Positions 33,549 to 46,341 of a stretch of DNA of 64,000 nt are shown here, piece by piece. Position 1 is the first letter of the stretch; each line of letters opens with the position of its first letter. The position numbers were made by a program, and so were the translations under genes. The notes under the pieces were generated by a model. It saw only the letters and a list, made by a program, of their open reading frames with translations. It was not told the DNA's origin and searched no databases. The DNA lies in contig OX365946.1 of assembly GCA_947247005.1 (NCBI GenBank), positions 5,774,453 through 5,838,452 on the forward strand, in the 5' to 3' direction. The DNA comes from Spisula solida. Taxonomy: Eukaryota > Mollusca > Bivalvia > Venerida > Mactridae.

Positions 33549-34002
33549 TGAATATTTTTTAAATTTTGCTAAAAAGAACATTCGCGTGCATGTCTATTTT
33601 ATATATATTTCTAAAATATATATCTATTTCCTTTGTACTTTTTTCTGTATTTTAATCCTTAAAAACACTCCCACGTCAAGACTGTTGAACAGAGATATCG
33701 GTCAACGGTCACCCGAACTGTGCTCCCTGTATTACCTGAGTAAACGCTTATTAATGTTGAAGTTTCTAAAGAATATTCTTAAAGTGGTGATTCCAATTCT
33801 AATTCCAGCGAAACCAATGATGAAAATATTTTGTAACCCGATTGAGCAATAAATACAATATCCTGGGCAGGCTAAAATCGTAAAATGAACGAAACAAAGC
33901 AACTTTGTATTTAACGTTAAACATAATTTTATTATTCATTAAGTAATAAAATATATGAAAAAACACTCATGTATTATGATAATAAAATTATTGAAAAAGA
34001 GT

Positions 34003-34102
34003 TTAGCAGCGGACTCGAACCCACAGCCCATTTAAAAAGAATGTTCTGAGTACAGACTAGTTCAGAGTATAGATCATCTTAACCACTAGGCCACGCTGTC
34101 AA
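34003..34102 (-). repeat. tRNA-like SINE head
   Basis: Read on the minus strand: A box tggcctagtgg (34093-34083) and B box ggttcgagtcc (34021-34011). The T stem and acceptor stem do not pair well and the A-B distance is long, arguing against a functional tRNA. Confidence 0.65.
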
Positions 34103-34318
34103 CTTGAAAGATAACGTGAATTTATAAGATATATTCATAATAAAAAATTATATTGGAAAAATAACGTTAAATACCGTTTCAACCTTAGCAAATGAACTCG
34201 CCCAAAGGTCATATTTCGAAGGTCGTTGTACATCTATAGTATTACTTATTGAATCGACAGTAGTTGACAAAACCGATTCATGTTTGTAAACATCACGTTA
34301 TCCTGGGCGCACTATAGT

Positions 34319-35226
34319 CTTAAGGAGGTACGCGCACCTTTGATCTAACGATCGAATTTTCCTTGAAACATCTTAAAATGACAGAACAGTCTTCTAGAAC
34401 AACATTGAAATCATAAAAATGATATGTCACCAGGCTCGTTTTCGACATACATGGCTTTCTAATGACCTACCATTGTATTTTGGTAATTTTATCTATTTCC
34501 TGCATTTATGGCACCATTATGTTCTTTTTAAGATTATTACTGTATGAAACCACTTTTAAGCAATGCATGATATTTTGTGTGTTCAATGGTCATTCCTTTT
34601 GACTTTAGTCACTATTCCAGCTGCCCGGTGAACAAATTCAGTATTTGAACATGATAAATAGTTACCCCACCCACTTGCTAAAAAGTGTGATTTTCAAATG
34701 ATTTTGAATGAACGTCAAAAAATACCCAACGATCGAAAATGATTTAAAATTGGCCCTAAGTTTAGAATCAAATAGAACACCAGTTTAGTCAAATAAAAAA
34801 TAGGGGTCACCAGCCTTTTTTGGGAGCTGTGCATAAAAAAGCACTAATTATGAATAAATTTGCATAAAATTAACCTAATTTGCATATTGTAATGAAATAA
34901 TTTTTTCTTAAAAATATTTCAAAGTGTGGCTACCTCTTATAACTAAACCATGCACTACATATTATATATAAGCATATGCATTTGAACAATTGTAGGGACT
35001 TATTGTGAACCCATATTATTCACAATTTTGCCGTTCCCCACCCACTTTTTCATACAGGCAAAAAATAAAAAGTTAAAAATATCTAATTTGTGCGATAATA
35101 TTTTGTTTATTTTCATTAATCAACATTCATATGCAATCATTGAAACTAAAATTCATGTTTGTTCTTATCTAATACGATTTTGAAATTTCGCGCATGCGCA
35201 CAAGGCAGCTCGTACCTCCTTTAGTA
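34319..35226. mobile_element. Short inverted-repeat element, ~907 bp
   Basis: The left end aaggaggtacgcg and right end cgtacctcctt are complementary over about 11 bp. The interior is AT-rich and non-coding. Target duplication is unclear, so this is a tentative MITE-like element. Confidence 0.45.
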
Positions 35227-35293
35227 CACCTGTTTACACAATTAGCATTGTGTACATAAACATTGCCGTTAAGTTCTTAAATAAACATATATT

Positions 35294-35400
35294 TTGTATG
35301 TGGTGGAATGGTGGCCAAAATGGTTAGCGCTCTCGACTACCAATCCGGAGGTCCCTGGTTCGAATATCGGCCGGGGCACTGGATATTTTAGAAATGCTTT
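35294..35400 (+). repeat. tRNA-derived SINE
   Basis: A box tggccaaaatgg (35312-35323) and B box ggttcgaatat (35357-35367), followed by a non-tRNA tail running to about 35600. The 81-codon frame across it is incidental. Confidence 0.65.
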
Positions 35401-35664
35401 TCAATGTTTACCTCTCACCCAACTGGTTGGAAACTCAAGCGATAGTCTCGCAGGTATCGGTGATATACACCGGGCACGTTATAGAACCAAGGAGTTTATA
35501 TGGAATGAGCTTGAGCAGCGCACCCGACTCCGTATGTGAGAAGTAACAATGCAAAAGCATACACAAAATTTGGAACTTTATGAAAATGGTCAACCACAGT
35601 TTTGAGTTAAAAAGGGATATATTTCCTAACAATATTTTCCTAGCCGCGGACAGTAAGGCAATAA

Positions 35665-36115
35665 CCAAAACAAGAGGGCCTCGCTCACCTGTCGTAGTAG
35701 TCCATGCAGGCCCCTTAATGGTGACCTCATTAAAAACCATTATCAAGTAAATGCAATCTCATTAAAATCAAATACGAACATTAAGCTACCGTATATATCA
35801 GTGTAAAGAAGTGAAGCGTTATAAGGATTTGATTTAAATGAGATTGAAGTAAATGCATCCTCTATTGCATGTACATGGTTTCCATATTGTCCAGTGGCCT
35901 TGTAATTTTCAACAGATAACCCATATTAAAGTTTAAGCCAAGTTTTGTGTATGATTTGACCTAATGACCTAGTCTTTGACCCCGGGTGACCAAATATCGA
36001 ACTCCCACTAGATTTTGTTGAGATGACCATTGTGGCCAAATTTCATAAAGATAAGGCTAACATACCCAGAAATCTAAGCCATTTTGCTGGCTTATATTAT
36101 ACTAATTTATTCAAG
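35665..36115 (+). repeat. Partial copy of the 145-bp-array element
   Basis: Begins caagagggcctcgctcacct, like the left end at 46457. It contains one or two degenerate core units (gacctaatgacctag, ttttgttgagatgacc). Confidence 0.6.
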
Positions 36116-36119
36116 GTCG

Positions 36120-36345
36120 ATTGTGAAACAAGTTTTTCAAACTGATCTTACTCTCGACCCCTCATTCCTGATGTTATCCATCGCCACGAGGATATGAAAG
36201 AAGTGAAACCAAGCGTCTAGCAAGGGAATTTCTGGTACCCGTTTTATTTCGTCTTTGGTATGACGAGGCCAGGGATCGAACCCGTGACCTCCTGCACTCG
36301 AAGCGAACGCTCAACCACTAGGCTATCGAGGAGGCTTACTTGCGA
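36120..36345 (-). repeat. tRNA-derived SINE (family shared with 53.7 kb)
   Basis: Minus strand: A box tagcctagtgg (36325-36315), B box ggttcgatccc (36281-36272), then tail ataccaaagacgaaataaaa and a 3' part ending ttgtttcacaat. The copy at 53727-53985 has the same head, tail and end in the opposite orientation. Confidence 0.75.
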
Positions 36346-37300
36346 AATTGTCTCCCTTATTAACACCTTATCGAGACACACAATCATTGAGGTGCAGTTT
36401 GTTTTTAATAAAAATTCATTAATACTGGTGTTGTTTTAGCTTTTGTTACATAATCAGATACTAGAGAGATTCGTCTTTAATTTGATATCAATATTTTAAA
36501 ATTCCATCCACAAATAAAAGAATAAACCCATGTAGGGCGTGAACTCACTTTTTTCTAGTTTAGAATAGCATTGCCGTTTCTATTGAATGCACCTCAGTGA
36601 TTGACTGGACACTGTGGTATACATTTCATGGTATAACTTTTTAACTAGTCGATCAATTTCGATGGCATTTTGCATGGTTGTTCGACATTTGTTACGATTA
36701 CAGTGCGCTATTTCACGTACATAACTCAAAATTACCCTTACTTTTGAGTGTAAAGTGTTGAGTTAGCGCATGGTATGACGCGCAAACTTCATAATGGGTG
36801 CTTCAATCTCAAAATGCCTAGTGATAAAATCTGCTCAAAATATTGTATGCTGTTTAGTGATATGTTTGAATCTCTTATTACTCACATTGGATAAGTGGCA
36901 ACACTGTGTTTTATTGTCGTATTTTATATGAACAGAACAGAACAGAAGTTTATTTTTTATATGTGCGTACAGCACCTCATCACAATACAAACAATAGTAT
37001 TTACAAAAGAACATACATACATGATCGCATATCAGAATTATGTAGATGGATACAATGTCAATGATTTGAAATTTTATATGTATGTATATTTTTTAATGTG
37101 TGGATGAGATGTAAATAACTATTGATCTCCTCCATTAAGAAAACGATGGGCGCATTAGATAGCTCAACATATTATGAATCCAGGGGTGTAATTATCTCAA
37201 AAATGATTTTTTTGCAGATAGCTCGAAATAATTCATAGCTGACGATATACACAGCATTTACAATTTAATTGAAAAAATATTCCAAATAGAATAACTGTAC
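36346..37300. other. No gene supported; possible LINE 3' remnant
   Basis: At 36925-37030 there is gaacagaacagaagtttatt followed by cagcacctcatcacaatac, a string style seen at 3' ends of some non-LTR elements. No reverse transcriptase frame is present. Confidence 0.35.
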
Positions 37301-37304
37301 TTAC

Positions 37305-37356
37305 CGAAAGCATTCACTAGAAAAGTGAGGCTAAATAACAATAAGAGAATATTCAT
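37305..37356 (-). CDS. Candidate first coding exon with signal peptide
   Basis: Minus-strand ATG at 37356 opens MNILLLLFSLTFLVNAF, a good secretory signal peptide with a VNA|F cleavage site. It stops at a strong donor G|GTAAGTAC after 37305 (17 codons plus 1 nt). No in-phase acceptor was securely found. The exons at 20.8 and 19.2 kb are in phase 0, so at least one more exon would be needed if they belong together. A TGACGTCA/CACGTG cluster lies about 180 bp upstream. Confidence 0.42.
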
Positions 37357-37531
37357 TTTTAAACTAAAATCGATTGTACTTAATAGTAGTAATTATGATC
37401 CCTGATGCTTGGGCAACAAACAACTTATGAGCGCTATTATCAATAATTCTAACATAGCACGTGAGATTTGCCTTCTTTGCGTATATTGAGCTTACTATAT
37501 TTTATTACCGCGATAAAATATAGCTGATTGA

Positions 37532-37551
37532 TGACGTCACGTGTGACGTCA
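37532..37551. promoter_or_regulatory. CRE-E-box-CRE cluster upstream of signal-peptide exon
   Basis: Two perfect TGACGTCA octamers (37532-37539 and 37544-37551) overlap or abut a CACGTG E-box (37538-37543), and a TGACGTAA half-type site follows near 37567. It lies 176-195 bp 5' of the minus-strand ATG at 37356, a plausible promoter position. These sites bind CREB/ATF and bHLH-zip factors in animals. The neighbouring palindrome tattttattaccgcgataaaa (from 37498) may mean the cluster came with a repeat. Confidence 0.4.
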
Positions 37552-37679
37552 TATAGTATGACAAATGACGTAACGGTGACGGTAACGTTCCTAGGAAAGA
37601 AAGTGGTTTGACGTCAACCTGTCTTGTTGTGCTATAAATGGTAAAGCATTCGAAATAATAAATAGGAGCTATGCTTTGT

Positions 37680-37825
37680 TGTGTTATAAAATATAGACAC
37701 TCGTTTGAATGCGTACATTAAATCACTCGTGCTACGCACTCGTGATTAAATTACTACGCATCCCAACACGTGCCTATATTTTATTACGCAACAAAACATA
37801 GCTACGTATTCATTATTTCTTAAAC
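37680..37825. repeat. Palindromic dispersed repeat (copy 2)
   Basis: Related to 29861-29985 through acattaaatcactcgtgcta and the following gattaaattactacgcatcc. The flanks gttataaaatatag and ctatattttattac are complementary. Confidence 0.65.
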
Positions 37826-39860
37826 ACACGGTTTTATCTTTTACGGCGCATGCGCATGTGTTAAGCAAACGTTGATTGGAAGTCGGGTAAGGTCACATGG
37901 TCCGTCTAGCTGGAGCGAAATCATTTGAGCGAAATTTAATCTTTTAAAAAGACACAATTTTCAAGCGACCTAATAAATAGTTGCTTGAGTGTAAAGTATG
38001 CTATAATAGTATGAATCATAGTGCTGTATTGAAACTATGATACGAACTAATATTAATATAATAATAAAGATTTTATTGATAGAGGCAACACAGTTGGGAT
38101 TGTCCAGACTTCCCTGTGAGCCTCTTTTATAATAAACACATATATACACCAAACAAACAATTTACAGAAAAAAGAAGTATACACGAGTAAAACAATTTTA
38201 AGAACAAATATAAACGTGTACACGGTTAATAATATAGGTGGCCGAAGATAACTCTACACTTATCAATAAATGAAACAAGCATAAAAAACACTACACGGTC
38301 GACTGACCGCTTGTTATTAGTGTAGATTTAAAAATTATATCGTTAAAGGTCAATATGGAAGATTGACCAAAAATGAACATCGAAAATGCATTCAAGTTTC
38401 ATTTTTATTTGTAAACAAAGGCTAGTGTTATCATCGGCGGACTATACATTGTACAAAGTATTATGATAATAACACTCATTTCACAGACCAGAGTTGTTCC
38501 ACCACTTTATGTGGTTACTTTTAAAGATGTGTAAGGTGTTAGATATTGGTACAGTAAAATGAAGGGAGTTCCATAGAGTTTTGACCCTGAATAGGTCAAT
38601 GATTTTGTGCAAAGTTCAAGTCGTGGTTAAGAAACAAGAAGCAGTTTCTGTTTATATGGTCTGAATTGGCATATTGTTAATTTCTATACTCATTTATACT
38701 ACATCCATGGAACATTTCTATGTACTGTCATACACTCTGCCTTTGCACCAAAAAGACGGGCCACACATGCGATGGATGTTGCGCGTGGCACGGAATTCAT
38801 TTTCCTTTCTCATATAGATAATTTGCATTTTATGACAAATCCCAAGGACTCTTTCGATTTGAAACCTTATGATCTTGTGGTAAGTGATATTGAGGTAAGT
38901 GAACTTTAAGTTAATCCTTTTTTAATTTTACAAATCTGCTGAACATACTATTCCAACATACAAATGGCCGTTGACCTTTAGCAATCAAAGTATTTTTTCA
39001 TGTATCCCTTGTGATTACATATCATATGACAGTATAATATTATAATATGAACTAATGCACAGCATATGTAGCGGACTATGTCAGTTGTCCTACATTATTT
39101 GTAACATGCTCATCTAGTACTGGATTTTTTGGTGATGCATAACTTCCCAAAAAATTGTTTGGTTACGAAGTTACGAATCTGGAGCAAAGCCGTTTCCAAA
39201 AGGCGCTACCGAGCGCTTTCCTACGTCTATGCAACCTATCGAAGCGGTTCGTTGCACAAGAAAGCGCGCGATAGCGGTTTGATACGAAATATTGGGTACA
39301 AAGTAACGAAAGACGATACAAACCTGCGTTCGTTTGTCAGTCCGAATGAACACGAATAATACACGTTTTTCAATTTGTTTAATTCTAGGTCTACTTAATT
39401 CAGGGGTAACTAATTTAAAAATGAATAATTAGATATAAACACAGATAACAACTGATTTCTAGGCCTTATTTGATAGTTTATCTTTTTTTAATGGGTTGCA
39501 TGAGCATACCAGATAGTACTTTTGTTCAAAAGAAAAGGCTATTTTCATTTCAATTAATCATATTACGATTAAATATCAAACATCTTTAATCTTAGTCACC
39601 TTTTTTTGTTAAATAAACCCTGCAAATCGTCACAACATAAAAGAGATTTAGACGGAAAAATACCGGTTTTATTGTATCCAATAACGACAACAACAACATG
39701 TAATTAGTTTTCGCGACCTTCATCCCGCGAATATTTTTTGACGATTTTGGAGGGATTTTTTAATTACATCTCGGCGAGGAATTACGAAAATGCATTTGTT
39801 TTACTTTCTTTACAATAACCTACAACTACGATGTGGATTATCACCGTCCGGTCTAGATAC
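37826..39860. other. No gene supported; dispersed repeat fragments
   Basis: Near 38065-38125 the string tattgatagaggcaacacag followed by agacttccctgtgagcctc may be a non-LTR element end. At 38385-38460 there is a fragment related to 15600-15690. A 76-codon frame at 39129-39359 is mirrored by a minus-strand frame and has no family resemblance. Confidence 0.35.
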
Positions 39861-39861
39861 G

Positions 39862-40422
39862 TAAATACCCGAAACGGACTTTAATTAATTGTATTGCAAA
39901 CTTTCCGATGGGAAATAACCGAAACTTGTGTCTTTTTCATTAGATTTTCTTAAGATTGGTTGATATTTCGCGCATATGAACGATTCCCGCTCGATTTACT
40001 TCGTTATCTCAGAGTAATCATGTGTCTCATAACAGTTTGTAGCATCGTTTATGCACTGAAAATGTTAAAATTTCCTTCCGAAGTGGGCAAAAAAATGGCT
40101 GCCTTTTTGTGTCCAAACATTTAGGAAATAGCCCTCCCCATAAATACCCGAAACGGACTTTAATTAATTGTATTGCAAACTTTCCGATGGGAAATAACCG
40201 AAACTTGTGTCTTTTTCATTAGATTTTCTTAAGATTGGTTGATATTTCGCGCATATGAACGATTCCCGCTCGACTTACTTCGTTATCTCAGAGTAATCAT
40301 GTGTCTCATAACAGTTTGTAGCATCGTTTATGCACTGAAAATGTTAAAATTTCCTTCCGAAGTGGGCAAAAAAATGGCTGCCTTTTTTGTGTCCAAACAT
40401 TTAGGAAATAGCCCTCCCCATA
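39862..40422 (+). repeat. 279-bp tandem duplication
   Basis: The segment starting taaatacccgaaacgg at 39862 is repeated from 40141 with a 279-bp offset and only one or two substitutions plus one indel. It is a recent local duplication. Frames within it are incidental. Confidence 0.9.
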
Positions 40423-40712
40423 TAAAAAGACTGGTTGCATAGCAACCATGGAAGACTGATAATTATTATCTTTTCTTTTCTAGACAGGGGCCTACGCTAG
40501 TTTTTGGAATATTTTTAAACATCATTAAAAAATCAAATTAAATTTATGAGCTGCCGAATATCGCATTTTAATTTTTTTGTTATTCTATAAGCAGCCATTT
40601 TCTAGTATCTTTGCTTCAGTGCGGGATTTTAACACAAATTTTTAGACCCATTAGTGAATTCAAACTCTGACCAAACCACGTACACACGTGTTATCGTAAA
40701 CCGGATCTAATC

Positions 40713-40731
40713 CGTTGGGCTTTGCCCAACG
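40713..40731. repeat. Perfect 8-bp hairpin
   Basis: cgttgggc, ttt, gcccaacg. A stem of 8 bp with a 3-nt loop, with no tract that would make it a known regulatory signal. Confidence 0.6.
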
Positions 40732-43160
40732 TATAGTCCGCTATAAAAAAAGTTGATGACCTTTCACAGCTGTGCTGGGTATAAGAGGTCAAAAGGTTGC
40801 AGCGCGTATTGAAATGAATGTTAAATATGTTCACAAGAACACAAGGGACATAGACATACTTAAAAAAGGTGGTCGACCTCGCTCGCAATCGGTGTAAATT
40901 TTTACAAACTTATTTCTTTTGTAGAGATGAAAACACAGTAGGACGATAGAATTTTAGATTTGAATAAATTTTCTCTAACACATTCCGATACTTGTACTGT
41001 TAAATTCACTGTTTGTTTGACTCACTGGACTCCCCGTGTAGAATATGGCTACGAATGAGTTCGCTCCATTATTTGTTCCTGTTCTGTGCTACCGATAATA
41101 TTGTATCCTTACTACTGCGGCCCATGTATATAATCCTAATTATTTCCATTCCTTTTCTACTGTCCGTCTCCAGGCCAGGTTCCTTCGGGCCTGCTTCTTT
41201 TTCTTCTGCCGTCGGGTGTACAATATAATACTAGTAATATGCTGGCGTTTCTCTTGGTATCCGTTTTGTCAACATACCTTATCCGTCTCCATCTTCTTTC
41301 CCTTTCACGTATGCTAGTGTCTAGTTCTGTTTTTGTCTTACTCCTATGTCGGTAATCTTTTCTGGTCTGTTACGTTTTAATTAGTTTCAGATTCACTCAT
41401 CATTTATTTGCTGATATCTATTTTGAGAGTATAACTCGTTACATAGCGGATATTTCCATTGTCGCTACCTTGTTCCATTAGCATGCTCTTAAAAACCTCG
41501 TGTTGGCACATTGATAAAATTATTGACGGCTAATGGAGACCATAGACACCTCTAATTAAAACCCAATTAAATATATATCACTGAATGTGAAGGATTAATC
41601 CAAACAAAGTATGTCACTGAAATACACAATTAGACTTGGTGCTGATGTCTTGTGAAAAGATTAGGGACAGGGAAGGCAGCACTCAACTTAACCAGCCGAA
41701 CACAGAAAACATTAAAAACACACAAAGCACAAGGCCCAACTGAACCAACCGAGCACAGGAACATAAAACACATACAAGGCACAATGCCCAACTAAACAAG
41801 CAAACATCCGCTGAAGTTTCATTGAAATCCGGCCAGTGTTTACAGAGAAAGGCGCGGACAATAAGAAATACTACATGTAGTAAGTTATCAAATGACAGAG
41901 TGTAAATTGGTCCGAACAGAACATTTCGTCGACATTCATACTCGAGTTAATGTATCTCTTTCTTTCCACGCGTAATGTTACATATTGCTCAGAGTTGCTA
42001 AACAAATCGACAAAACAGACTAGATTTTGGACTAACGAGTCTTGTGAGTTTGTTACAGATAAATAGCGTGGACAAATTTTGACGAACAAATCAACTAACT
42101 GACGGTCGGATCAACTTCAAGACTAACTCACTACGTATCTGAGGGCTTTGCCTACTAATCCAGCAAAACAAAATATCCAGCTGCCCAACTTCACATACTC
42201 ATAAACATGCCTGTACACTTTTATGACCACAGTTATTTTTTTATCTCTTTACACCAATAATTATGGCATTTATTGGTCAGCTCAAGGCATATGGCAAAAC
42301 ATCAATTGATTATAATCAAACTATTGGTCTTTGTTTTGAGCAATTGTGGTTTTCAAACGATATAATAAAATTATAATTATTTATTGACCGTCATAATTAA
42401 TTATATCGTCGGTGAAATTCGCTAACCTCAGATATAATATTGCCCTCGGTTGAAACAGAGATAATAATTTAGAGACCGGGGTTGAAGAGAGCGAAACACG
42501 CTACTTTTCTTGAATGGTGTCAAAACAAGTTCTTTAACAATCTATTGCATTTTCCTCATCTAGATTAACAGTCTAAAGCAAACCTACATGTACAGAAATA
42601 ACCAAGGAGGCTATTCGGAAAGAGCTAGGATAGCACGCTGTGACACAAACTTTCTGTATCTTCCCTCGAAGCCGAAGGTCATTGAACAATCTGGCAGGGA
42701 AAGCCCGAATAATCATGCACTTACCACTGTCCCAGGCGAACGCGAACAAACAAAACTAAATTTGAAACCGGTATATACATTTATTCATACGCTGGTGACA
42801 CTGGTACAGAGCGATGTCAAAGCGTAAGACGACTCTTTACGACATCACGGTATATAGTCTCTTAGTGAAAAATGCTAAGGACTCTTTACACAGCTGAACA
42901 TACGCTTTTGAGTGTGTCTACTTTACACCGTATTACGCTCGTATTATAAGAGGTAAATTTACACTATCGTTCAACTCATTGACAGGTTAGTGTTTGTTCT
43001 AAATGATAATGCAAAAAAATATTATTATACGTTGGTAGTTAATTTATATTTATACATTAACATGTGCAGGTTTGTGAAAAATGAAAGAAAATACTCATTT
43101 TGTTTAAAACATTGCACGAAATATAATACAAATGAACTAATTTAACCAGACAATGTTCTT
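40732..43160. other. No gene supported
   Basis: AT-rich sequence. Frames at 41013-41228, 41871-42089 and 42588-42827 lack recognisable domains. A duplicated aaacacacaaagcacaaggc / aaacacatacaaggcacaat pair lies near 41715-41790. Confidence 0.4.
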
Positions 43161-43163
43161 TAT

Positions 43164-43224
43164 AAACTTGTTTTGTTCTAATACTTGTATTGACATATGT
43201 ACATGCATCACAGGCCATAAAAAA
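43164..43224 (+). repeat. ~61-bp direct repeat, left copy
   Basis: aaacttgttttgttctaata through acaggccataaaaaa. The same sequence occurs at 46342-46402, flanking the minisatellite region. Confidence 0.75.
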
Positions 43225-43471
43225 GCAAAGTTGCTGTTTTTAAGCGAATGTCATGCACTCTTTACGACATAAAATATTGTGTAATGGTCTCTTTACGAAT
43301 GCGTAATAGATAATTCCCGAAGACATCATGATTGAAATCTCGTATGAACATAGCGAGCCAGTCTATACGAGTACTTTAGACGTTAGCACGTTAATGAGCG
43401 TGGAGAGTTCAGATAATCTCGACCATTTTTCATCTATTTGAACATGGAATTACCAACTGCCCTGAACTATT

Positions 43472-45126
43472 CTGGTGTACATAACATTGTACAAGCATTG
43501 GTGTATATATCATGGTACAAACACTGGCGTGTATATCATGGTACAAACACTGGCGTGTATATCATGGTACAAACACTGGTGTATATATCATGGTACAAAC
43601 ACTGGCGTGTATATCATGGTACAAACACTGGTATATATATCATGGTACAAACACTGGCGTGTATATCATGGTACAAACACTGGCGTGTATATCACGGTAC
43701 AAACACTGGTGTGTATATCATGGTACAAACACTGGTGTATATATCATGGTACAAGCACTGGTGTGTATATCATGGTACAAACACTGGCGTGTATATCACG
43801 GTACAAACACTGGTGTGTATATCATGGTACAAACACTGGTGTATATATCACGGTACAAACACTGGTGTGTATATCATGGTACAAACACTGGTGTATATAT
43901 CATGGTACAAACACTGGTGTGTATATCATGGTACAAACACTGGTGTATATATCATGGTACAAACACTGGTGTATATATCATGGTACAAACACTGGTGTAT
44001 ATATCATGGTACAAACACTGGTGTATATATCATGGTACAAACACTGGTGTATATATCATGGTACAAACACTGGTGTGTATATCATGGTACAAACACTGGT
44101 GTGTATATCATGGTACAAACACTGGTGTGTATATCATGGTACAAACACTGGTGTGTATATCATGGTACAAGCATTGGTGTGTATATCATGGTACAAACAC
44201 TGGTGTATATATCATGGTACAAACACTGGTGTATATATCATGGTACAAGCACTGGTGTATATATCATGGTACTAGCACTGGTGTATATATCATGGTACAA
44301 ACACTGGTGTATATATCATGGTACAAGCACTGGCGTGTATATCACGGTACAAACACTGGTGTATATATCATGGTACAAACACTGGTGTATATATCATGGT
44401 ACAAACACTGGTGTATATATCATGGTACAAACACTGGTGTATATATCATGGTACAAACACTGGTGTATATATCATGGTACAAGCACTGGCGTGTATATCA
44501 TGGTACAAATACTGGTGCGTATATCATGGTACAAACACTGGTGTGTATATCATGGTACAAACACTGGTGTGTATATCATGGTACAAACACTGGTGTGTAT
44601 ATCATGGTTCAAGCACTGGTGTGTATATCATAGTACAAACACTGGTGTATATATCATGGTACAAACACTGGTGTGTATATCATGGCACAAACACTGGCGT
44701 GTATATCATGGTACAAATACTGGTGTGTATATCATGGTACAAACACTGGTGTATATATCATGGCACAAACACTGGCGTGTATATCATGGTACAAACACTG
44801 GTGTATATATCATGGTACAAGCACTGGCGTGTATATCATGGTACAAATACTGGTGTATATATCATGGTACAAGCACTGGCGTGTATATCATGGCACAAGC
44901 ACTGGCGTGTATATCATGGTACAAACACTGGTGTATATATCATGGTACAAACACTGGTGTATATACCATGGTACAAGCACTGGCGTGTATATCATGGTAC
45001 AAACACTGGTGTATATATCATGGTACAAATACTGGTGTATATATCATGGTACAAACACTGGCGTGTATATCATGGTACAAGCACTGGTGTGTATATCATG
45101 GTACAAACACTGGTGTATATATATAA
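43472..45126 (+). repeat. 26-bp minisatellite, ~63 copies
   Basis: Tandem catggtacaaacactggtgt plus atatat, 26 bp per unit, with variants (gcgtgtat, gtgtgtat, tacaagcac). Because 26 is not a multiple of three and no frame of the unit has a stop, all three plus-strand frames stay open. The longest gives 562 codons of a 26-residue periodic peptide (HWCIYHGTNTGVYIMVQTL). I interpret it as non-coding repeat. Confidence 0.95.
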
Positions 45127-46090
45127 TTGTCCGTCCAGTGTAGCAAATTTGATAACATCTGATTTTAAGAAGTGAATAAATGGAATATTTTTATCGTCGC
45201 GCCTACGTATGCAGTGCCTTATTGCTGAATTTTCTCTCTCACTACACACTTCAAAGAAGCTGTATTTGAATTTGTGTTCTGAAAAGGTATCAGCAAAAAA
45301 GCAATGATAATATTGACAGATGATGATATTATTTCGATAATGGACGCGGCTAATAATACATATTTATAAAGGTATATGTACGAGGGGTGATCGCGTATAA
45401 TTTGCTTATAAATAATTATTTTTAGTTTAACTATTGATGAAACTTCACTATCAGGATGATCAACATGATTGAAGTTGAAATATAGAACGGAATAAAAATC
45501 CGCCAACTTATGCGACAATTAACGGTACCATTGGCAACACTACTACACGTGGTTGCAGCACACCAAAATTAAGACATTTTTCATCTTTCGTTCTCCTGAA
45601 ACAATGCCGTTTTTAAAGTCTTATGTGTGATTAAAATTCACGCAAATATAACACATCATACGTCAACGTCATGGAGTCATTTCCATAGAATACCATGTTA
45701 TTTACTACATTCGCTATCAAATTAACACTGTGTTTATCTATACAGATAATGAACAGAAACAACGTCATGACGTCAACGGGTGACATCGAATTGCGGCGCG
45801 TTACAGAATGTTGCATGGGAATGTGAAGAAAACACTGACTGAAACAAATGAAAAGATGAAAATGTGCGATAATTTATAAGCGTATAGTCCAGCAGTTACC
45901 AACATACAACGCTGTTTAGAAATCGTCGTAACTATGTAACTGTCTGATGTTTTTTTCTCATTTTTTTAAGAGAGTTTGATATTGGATACAATATTGTTAT
46001 GGTATTATTCCTTATGAGCAAAACAACACGATTCACAACAAAATTATACGAACTTCCCAACAACCCTCGTATAGACAAATTTTGTAACAT
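45127..46090. other. No gene supported
   Basis: Frames at 45219-45518 and 45631-45816 have no recognisable features. Confidence 0.4.
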
Positions 46091-46170
46091 CCGCCTGGAC
46101 TGCATAGTAGACGAGTGGCAATTTCGAGTACCAGAGGGTTTTTCAGGTTCGATCCTAGTCGTGAAATACA
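46091..46170 (+). repeat. tRNA-like SINE head
   Basis: A-box-like tagtagacgagtggc and B box ggttcgatcctag (46146-46158) in a dispersed sequence. The 87-codon frame across it is incidental. Confidence 0.45.
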
Positions 46171-46341
46171 CAGTCGTTAAATTAAGTACTGGTAGCATTT
46201 GCTTAGAAGAAGGTCGTAAGTACAAAAACGCTATTTTGGGAAACCAAGAAAAAACTGTCTGAAAGTTACTCTTTACAACAAGATTTTGAACTTCAGTTTG
46301 GTCGACATAACCTGTTACGATTTTCATGAAAATAGGCAGAT

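Noticed and set aside
36880..36915. 18-nt micro-exon candidate on the minus strand after the signal-peptide exon
   Set aside because: The splice borders are acceptable and it would start in the right phase. Its end phase does not fit the exons at 20.8 kb, and it is too short to trust.
39129..39359. 76-codon plus frame
   Set aside because: Mirrored by a minus-strand frame of similar length over the same bases, with no recognisable protein features.
43438..45126. 562-codon open frame with periodic peptide
   Set aside because: Open only because a 26-bp unit without stops is repeated. The other two frames are equally open and there is no splice or promoter evidence.
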